Of a DNA stretch of 8,552 nucleotides, positions 4,891-8,552 are shown piece by piece. Position 1 is the first letter of the stretch, and the number at the start of each line of letters is the position of its first letter. This stretch comes from DATDCV01 sp036524155 (GTDB taxonomy: Bacteria > Verrucomicrobiota > Verrucomicrobiia > Limisphaerales > UBA8199), in the NCBI GenBank assembly GCA_036524155.1, contig DATDCV010000600.1:1-8552 (forward strand), read 5' to 3'. The notes beneath the pieces are model-generated. The model ran no database searches. It was given only the letters and a program-made list of their open reading frames with translations, and was not told the DNA's origin. The position numbers were made by a program, and so were the translations under genes.

Positions 4891-7395
4891 ATGAAGAAGA
4901 CAAGTTCTTCGCGGCCTTGGGGATTGGCGCTCATGATCGCGGCGTCAGCAGCCGGGGCCGGGGAAGGCACCTGGCACGCGGTCGATCAGCCCGACCTGAA
5001 ACGGGCATTGGAACAGGCGCCGGTTCTCAGAACGGAAACGCTGGGCGAACCGGCGCGTGGAGTGAACGTCTGGGAACGCTGGATGGTGCCCAACCAGGAC
5101 GGCAAGTCGTGGGACGTCCTCCAGATCTATTTCAAGGAGTATTACGGTCCGACGTGGTTGTGGGCGATTGATCTGGGCACTGGTGAGGTAAAGAAACGGC
5201 GGCTGGTCGATGGACACCAGTTTTACCTGTCAGGCCGCGCGCTGGGGTTCGACGGCAAGTATTATATTGCCACGCCGTCCCGCCAGACCTGGAGCATGGA
5301 CCTGTTCGTGTACGATCCGGCGAAGAACGAGCTGGAGGAACGCGGGGAAATTGTCCCTGGATTAGGGGGCGAAGTCCGACCGCTGGTTGTTGGCCCTGAT
5401 GGCCGGATCTATGGCACCGGCACCCGTGGAAACCGGGTCGGGCTATACATCTACGATCCGCAGGCCGGGAAGGTGGTGAAGGACTTCGGGGCAGTGGGGC
5501 CGGGCCATCCTAACGGCGCCTGGAGCCGGTATGTGATGGGGGTGGATGACACGCACGCGTATATCGCCAGTGGCATGATCCCCGCATGGTATCTGGTGGC
5601 GATCAATCTCGTGACGGGCGAGGAGAAGGTGTTGCTGGAATCGCCAACGGAACGCGTGATGGATATAATCGAGCGCTTCCCGGGAGCTTTCGCCCGCATT
5701 CCCCAAAGTGGCGGCGCGCCCGACAAGGAGTACTGGCTGCACCACGGACAGGCGATCCCGATGACCAACGGCACTCCTCCCTGGCTTGGGAAAGCCTCGC
5801 CGTGGGACAAGGCCGCTCCGAAGCCGGAGGTGTATTTCGACCAGATTGATCCCGACGCGGAAGGCAACGCGGTGTTGTGGTATCGACCCAGGGAAGATGC
5901 GAAACATGAAAAGGCTGCGGGTTGGACGCCGATTCACCTGCGGGGAGTGCCCACGTATCCCCACCGAATCAACCCGCTGTCACTGCTGTCCGATGGACGG
6001 CTGTACGGCACCGGAGACGATTATGCCGGCACGTTCATTTTTGATCCCAAAACCGATGAAACCACTTATTGCGGGCCACGCACAGGCCTGGCGCCCTACA
6101 CCACCATCGTGTCCGGTGGAAAGCTCTATTCGAGCGGGTACGCAGGCGGCCCGCTTTTTGTCTACGATCCCAAACAACCCTGGGTGCTGGGAAAGGGCGG
6201 CCCGCCCGGCCGACCTGCCCTCAACCCCGACAATCCGGCCGGCAACCCGCACCGTATCGGAGAATTCGCCCGGTCCACTCGCGTCGCGATAATGCATAGC
6301 TCCGCCGGCGGGGCCGATGGGCGGATCTACTTCGGAGGGTTCGGTGAACGCGGCTATACCGGCGGCGGGTTCGGGTGGTTCGATCCCGCGACCGGCGAGC
6401 TGGACGGTTTCTGGAAACCGTTGAGCGGCTTCGCCGTGCAGTGGCTGGCGCCCGCTCTCAGCGGAAAGTTCATCGTAATTTCGTCGATCCGGGCGGCCGA
6501 CGAACTGAATAACAACCAGGCACCCGCGGCAGCCAAACTGTTTGTCTATGACGTAACCGAGAGGAAGATAACGCGTGAAATCGTGCCGGTGCCCGAAGGT
6601 CAGACCACTGGACTTATCGTCGAAGTCTCTCCCGGGCGTTTGCTTGGATTGACTTCGAACCGGGACCATCCGGATCGAAGCATCCTTTACGGCGTAGATG
6701 TGGCCCAAGGTGGGGTCTTGTTCACCAAGGACCTTCCCTCACCGGTTTCCAACGATGCTTATTGGCCGCATTGGGTTGACCCGTCCTATGAGTACCATGC
6801 CTTTGCTCCGGGGCCTGACGGCTCTATCTGGACGTGGCTGAAAGACGTGTTCGTGCGGATCGATCCGCAGGATGCAAGCGTTCATGTCGTCGGCAGGCTC
6901 GACCCGGCGGGCTGGCCGACTTTCGTGGGCCGCGACGTGTATTTATCCGGATCCGAACAGTTGCGGCGCATCCGGAACATCATGCCTCAGCAAAGCGGCC
7001 GCTGGGTTCCCGGTTGCCAGCTCGCGTTTGCCCACGAGCGAAGCGAGCGTTTATTACCCGGGTCAGCCTCGCTCAACCAGGTTGGGATCTGCCGGGACAT
7101 CCTGGGCCGTGGCCTCGATTGGCGCGCCGAGTTTGGAACGGTACCACTCGAGGGCCTCGGTCAGGCCCTGCTCAAGTGTGTGCGTAGGCTCATAACCGAG
7201 CAAGGTGCGGGCCTTGGTGATGTCGGCGAAGGAATGCCGGACGTCACCGGCGCGGAAGTCGCGGTAATTCGGTTCGAAGCGCGCGAGGTGAGGATAGTAA
7301 GGGGCCAGTTTTCCCCGCAACAAGCTGAACAACTCGTTGAGCGTAGTGCGGGCGTGCACAGCGATATTGAAGGCCTGGTTGACCGCGGCCGGTGA
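4891..7395 (+). CDS. Secreted beta-propeller protein with an unterminated C-terminal extension antisense to the epimerase gene
   Basis: The ORF encodes 834 residues from the ATG at 4891; an in-frame TTG at 4861 would add ten residues ahead of the signal peptide and is less likely. Purine-rich AAACGAAGAA precedes the ATG. Residues 1-23 are a signal peptide (MKKTSSSRPWGLALMIAASA). The body is a beta-propeller with recurring blade motifs, a 'DGxIYGTG' strand followed by 'xFVYDPxxxx': GPDGRIYGTG (~169), LSDGRLYGTG (~367), GGKLYSSG (~409), GADGRIYFGG (~474), AKLFVYD (~549), GPDGSIWTW (~641) and GRDVYLSG (~680). Recognisable sequence ends at about RNIMPQQ (base ~6984). The remaining ~136 residues have no propeller character, and from base 7063 they are antisense to the epimerase gene. 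No specific family was recognised; propeller folds occur in several polysaccharide-lyase families, but a lyase function here is only suggested by the neighbours. The start is 42 nt after the jelly-roll gene. Confidence 0.75.
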   Translation: MKKTSSSRPWGLALMIAASAAGAGEGTWHAVDQPDLKRALEQAPVLRTETLGEPARGVNVWERWMVPNQDGKSWDVLQIYFKEYYGPTWLWAIDLGTGEVKKRRLVDGHQFYLSGRALGFDGKYYIATPSRQTWSMDLFVYDPAKNELEERGEIVPGLGGEVRPLVVGPDGRIYGTGTRGNRVGLYIYDPQAGKVVKDFGAVGPGHPNGAWSRYVMGVDDTHAYIASGMIPAWYLVAINLVTGEEKVLLESPTERVMDIIERFPGAFARIPQSGGAPDKEYWLHHGQAIPMTNGTPPWLGKASPWDKAAPKPEVYFDQIDPDAEGNAVLWYRPREDAKHEKAAGWTPIHLRGVPTYPHRINPLSLLSDGRLYGTGDDYAGTFIFDPKTDETTYCGPRTGLAPYTTIVSGGKLYSSGYAGGPLFVYDPKQPWVLGKGGPPGRPALNPDNPAGNPHRIGEFARSTRVAIMHSSAGGADGRIYFGGFGERGYTGGGFGWFDPATGELDGFWKPLSGFAVQWLAPALSGKFIVISSIRAADELNNNQAPAAAKLFVYDVTERKITREIVPVPEGQTTGLIVEVSPGRLLGLTSNRDHPDRSILYGVDVAQGGVLFTKDLPSPVSNDAYWPHWVDPSYEYHAFAPGPDGSIWTWLKDVFVRIDPQDASVHVVGRLDPAGWPTFVGRDVYLSGSEQLRRIRNIMPQQSGRWVPGCQLAFAHERSERLLPGSASLNQVGICRDILGRGLDWRAEFGTVPLEGLGQALLKCVRRLITEQGAGLGDVGEGMPDVTGAEVAVIRFEAREVRIVRGQFSPQQAEQLVERSAGVHSDIEGLVDRGR

Positions 7396-8151
7396 AGACG
7401 TCGTGGCGGCGAGCAAATTGGCCTGGACCACGTTGGCCACATAACAGAAATCGCGGCTGGTCTCGCCATCCCCGTTAATCCAGATCGGTTCGCTGCGGAT
7501 TAGTGCGGCGATCCACTTTGGGATGACCGCCGCATACGGGCCGGCAGGGTCCTGGCGTGGACCGAAAACATTGAAATACCGAAGACCGATGTTCTCCACT
7601 CCGTAGCAGCGGCTGAAGACGTCGGCATACAGTTCATTCACCAGTTTGGTAGCGGCGTAAGGGGAAAGGCAGCGGCCGGTTTCATGTTCCACCTTGGGAA
7701 GCCCGGGATGGTCCCCATAAACCGAGCTGCTCGAAGCGTAAACAAACCGCCTGACGCCCGCTTCCTTTGCGGCGGCGAGCAAGTTGATGAAACCCGTGAC
7801 GTTGGCCGAATGAGAATCAACGGGTTTGGCGAGCGAGCGCGGGACCGACCCGAGCGCAGCCTGGTGTAACACAACATCGACGCCCTCGACGGCCTGCTGA
7901 CAGGTTTCCAGGTTCCTGATGTCGCCGGAAACGTGAGCGTAATTTTCCCATCGGGCCGGACCGACCATCACCCGTACTTCTTCCAGATTTTGCCTGGAGC
8001 CGGTCGAAAAGTTATCGAGCCCGACGACGCGCTGGTCCAGGCGAAGCAGGGCTTCAACGAGGTTCGAACCGATGAAACCGGCGGAGCCGGTCACAAGCCA
8101 GGCCTTCGGCCGGCGAGCCAACTGAGCACAAAGCGACTGGTAAGGATGCAA
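7063..8151 (-). CDS. wbpP: UDP-N-acetylglucosamine 4-epimerase, WbpP/TviC type (extended SDR)
   Basis: The product has 362 residues and is a cytoplasmic NAD-dependent epimerase that interconverts UDP-GlcNAc and UDP-GalNAc (or their uronic acids) for capsule, O-antigen or exopolysaccharide synthesis. The Rossmann motif is G22-S-A-G25-F-I-G28, followed by LDNFSTG. The catalytic set is SSS near 141-143, Y165 and K169 (SPYAATK). Segments HQAALGSVPRS, RYFNVFGPRQDP, AAVIPKW, INGDGETSRDFCYV and FRAGDVRHSFADI are characteristic of the WbpP/TviC branch, as opposed to GalE. The start is TTG at 8151: GAAAGG lies 8 nt upstream, and the N-terminus it gives matches the short leader of WbpP homologues before the first strand (WLVTG). 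After the usual end (LEWY) there is an extra tail of about 28 residues. It lies 44 nt downstream of a glycosyltransferase gene on the same strand. Its last 333 bp overlap the opposing propeller ORF. Confidence 0.93.
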   Translation of the reverse strand: MHPYQSLCAQLARRPKAWLVTGSAGFIGSNLVEALLRLDQRVVGLDNFSTGSRQNLEEVRVMVGPARWENYAHVSGDIRNLETCQQAVEGVDVVLHQAALGSVPRSLAKPVDSHSANVTGFINLLAAAKEAGVRRFVYASSSSVYGDHPGLPKVEHETGRCLSPYAATKLVNELYADVFSRCYGVENIGLRYFNVFGPRQDPAGPYAAVIPKWIAALIRSEPIWINGDGETSRDFCYVANVVQANLLAATTSSPAAVNQAFNIAVHARTTLNELFSLLRGKLAPYYPHLARFEPNYRDFRAGDVRHSFADITKARTLLGYEPTHTLEQGLTEALEWYRSKLGAPIEATAQDVPADPNLVERG

Positions 8152-8159
8152 GCGAACTG

Positions 8160-8165
8160 CCTTTC
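8160..8165 (-). promoter_or_regulatory. Ribosome binding site GAAAGG for the TTG-started epimerase gene
   Basis: On the minus strand GAAAGG lies 8 nt before the TTG at 8151. It is one of the few clear Shine-Dalgarno-like sequences in the window and decides the start: the first in-frame ATG lies well inside the Rossmann domain, so a later ATG start would remove the nucleotide-binding fold. Confidence 0.6.
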
Positions 8166-8195
8166 GTTAATGTGAGCTTCGAAGCTGAACCGGAC

Positions 8196-8552
8196 CTAAG
8201 CGGAGGCACGAATCCCCGGAAGAAGGTCTCGAGCGGGAAGGGCGTTCTGCGGCTTGTGTTGATGACGGGCGACGGATTCGTAGAAGCCCTCCAGCTTTCG
8301 CGCCACACTAAGAACGCTAAGTTCGCCGAGCTGGTCACGGCACTCCAGGCGCCGCCGTCCGAGAAGGACCTTGCACACTTTCTCGGCCAGGTCTGCGGGA
8401 TTGGGCTGGGCAAGATAGCAGCCGTCGATCTTTTCGATCCGTTCCGCAACATCGCCAACGTCAACTGATACCACCGGGAGCCCGCAGGCGATGGCCTCCT
8501 TTACGACCGTGGGCGAGCCTTCGTGAAGCGAAGTCAGAAGCAGGGCGTCGCT
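8196..8552 (-). CDS. GT-B (GT4-like) glycosyltransferase, C-terminal part only
   Basis: Only the last 118 residues are in the window; the frame is open to the right edge and ends at TAG (8198-8196). It carries the C-terminal nucleotide-sugar-binding signature of GT4-type retaining glycosyltransferases: SDALLLTSLHEGSPTVVKEA, then IACGLPVVSVDVGDVAERI, with the E(x7)E pair (E in HEGSP, E in VKEA) that contacts the donor ribose and phosphate. This is followed by a helical tail (NPADLAEKVCKVLLG). Such enzymes transfer a sugar from a nucleotide donor to a growing lipid-linked or polysaccharide acceptor at the cytoplasmic face of the membrane. The 44-nt gap to the epimerase gene, on the same strand, suggests an operon in which the epimerase supplies UDP-HexNAc-type donors. 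The specific sugar and linkage cannot be inferred. Confidence 0.87.
   Translation of the reverse strand, partial: SDALLLTSLHEGSPTVVKEAIACGLPVVSVDVGDVAERIEKIDGCYLAQPNPADLAEKVCKVLLGRRRLECRDQLGELSVLSVARKLEGFYESVARHQHKPQNALPARDLLPGIRASA

Noticed and set aside
6994..7003. AGCGGCCGCT palindrome (contains a NotI site) as a cloning or assembly scar
   Set aside because: Such a 10-mer is unremarkable in GC-rich DNA and no vector-like sequence adjoins it, though it lies in the suspicious stop-less gap.
7020..7055. Possible terminator GCTCGC ... GCGAGC followed by GTTTATT
   Set aside because: The stem is only 6 bp with a 17-nt loop and a short, interrupted T run. It would also end the propeller transcript before any stop codon.
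8172..8468. 98-codon plus-strand ORF opposite the glycosyltransferase
   Set aside because: The minus strand carries clear GT4 C-terminal motifs through the same bases.

Overview
The window looks like a piece of a high-GC Verrucomicrobiota genome, most likely a soil or freshwater relative of Pedosphaera/Limisphaera. This is an inference from style, not from a marker gene. The pointers are several large secreted modular proteins, a C-terminal beta-sandwich with a 'GRSYQVEYSPELITW ... FYRV' pattern that I associate with that phylum, starts without clear Shine-Dalgarno sequences, and a structured intergenic palindrome. No rRNA, tRNA, CRISPR array or transposase gene was seen.

Layout, left to right. 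(1) Bases 1-1608, minus strand: the N-terminal 536 residues of a secreted protein with a CBM4/9-like module, an Ig-like module and a CBM6-like module. Its end lies beyond the left edge. (2) Bases 1609-2088: a divergent intergenic region of 480 bp. It carries an elaborate palindrome (1909-1998) that can fold into a 15-bp outer stem enclosing three hairpins. (3) Bases 2089-~6984, plus strand: a tight run of three exported proteins. These are an FnIII/GH144-like glycoside hydrolase ('glucoamylase-like', PF10091 type), a concanavalin-A-like jelly-roll protein resembling PL14-type lyases, and a beta-propeller protein. The gaps are 3 and 42 nt, and all three genes are in the same reading frame. (4) Bases 7063-8552, minus strand: a polysaccharide-biosynthesis pair, the C-terminal end of a GT-B (GT4-like) glycosyltransferase followed by a WbpP/TviC-type UDP-N-acetylhexosamine 4-epimerase.

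The plus-strand trio reads as one extracytoplasmic glycan-processing cassette. The hydrolase family suggests a beta-1,2-glucan or related beta-glucan as substrate. The jelly-roll and propeller proteins would be the accessory lyase or binding partners. The divergent modular protein is probably also a surface glycan-binding protein. The minus-strand pair on the right belongs to a separate exopolysaccharide or surface-glycan synthesis locus and points toward the cassette.

The oddest coding feature is the convergent junction. The propeller ORF has no stop codon after its recognisable end (~6984) and runs 333 bp antisense into the epimerase gene, codon-in-register, stopping at 7395. No forward frame has a stop between 6872 and 7187, so a single indel cannot explain it.
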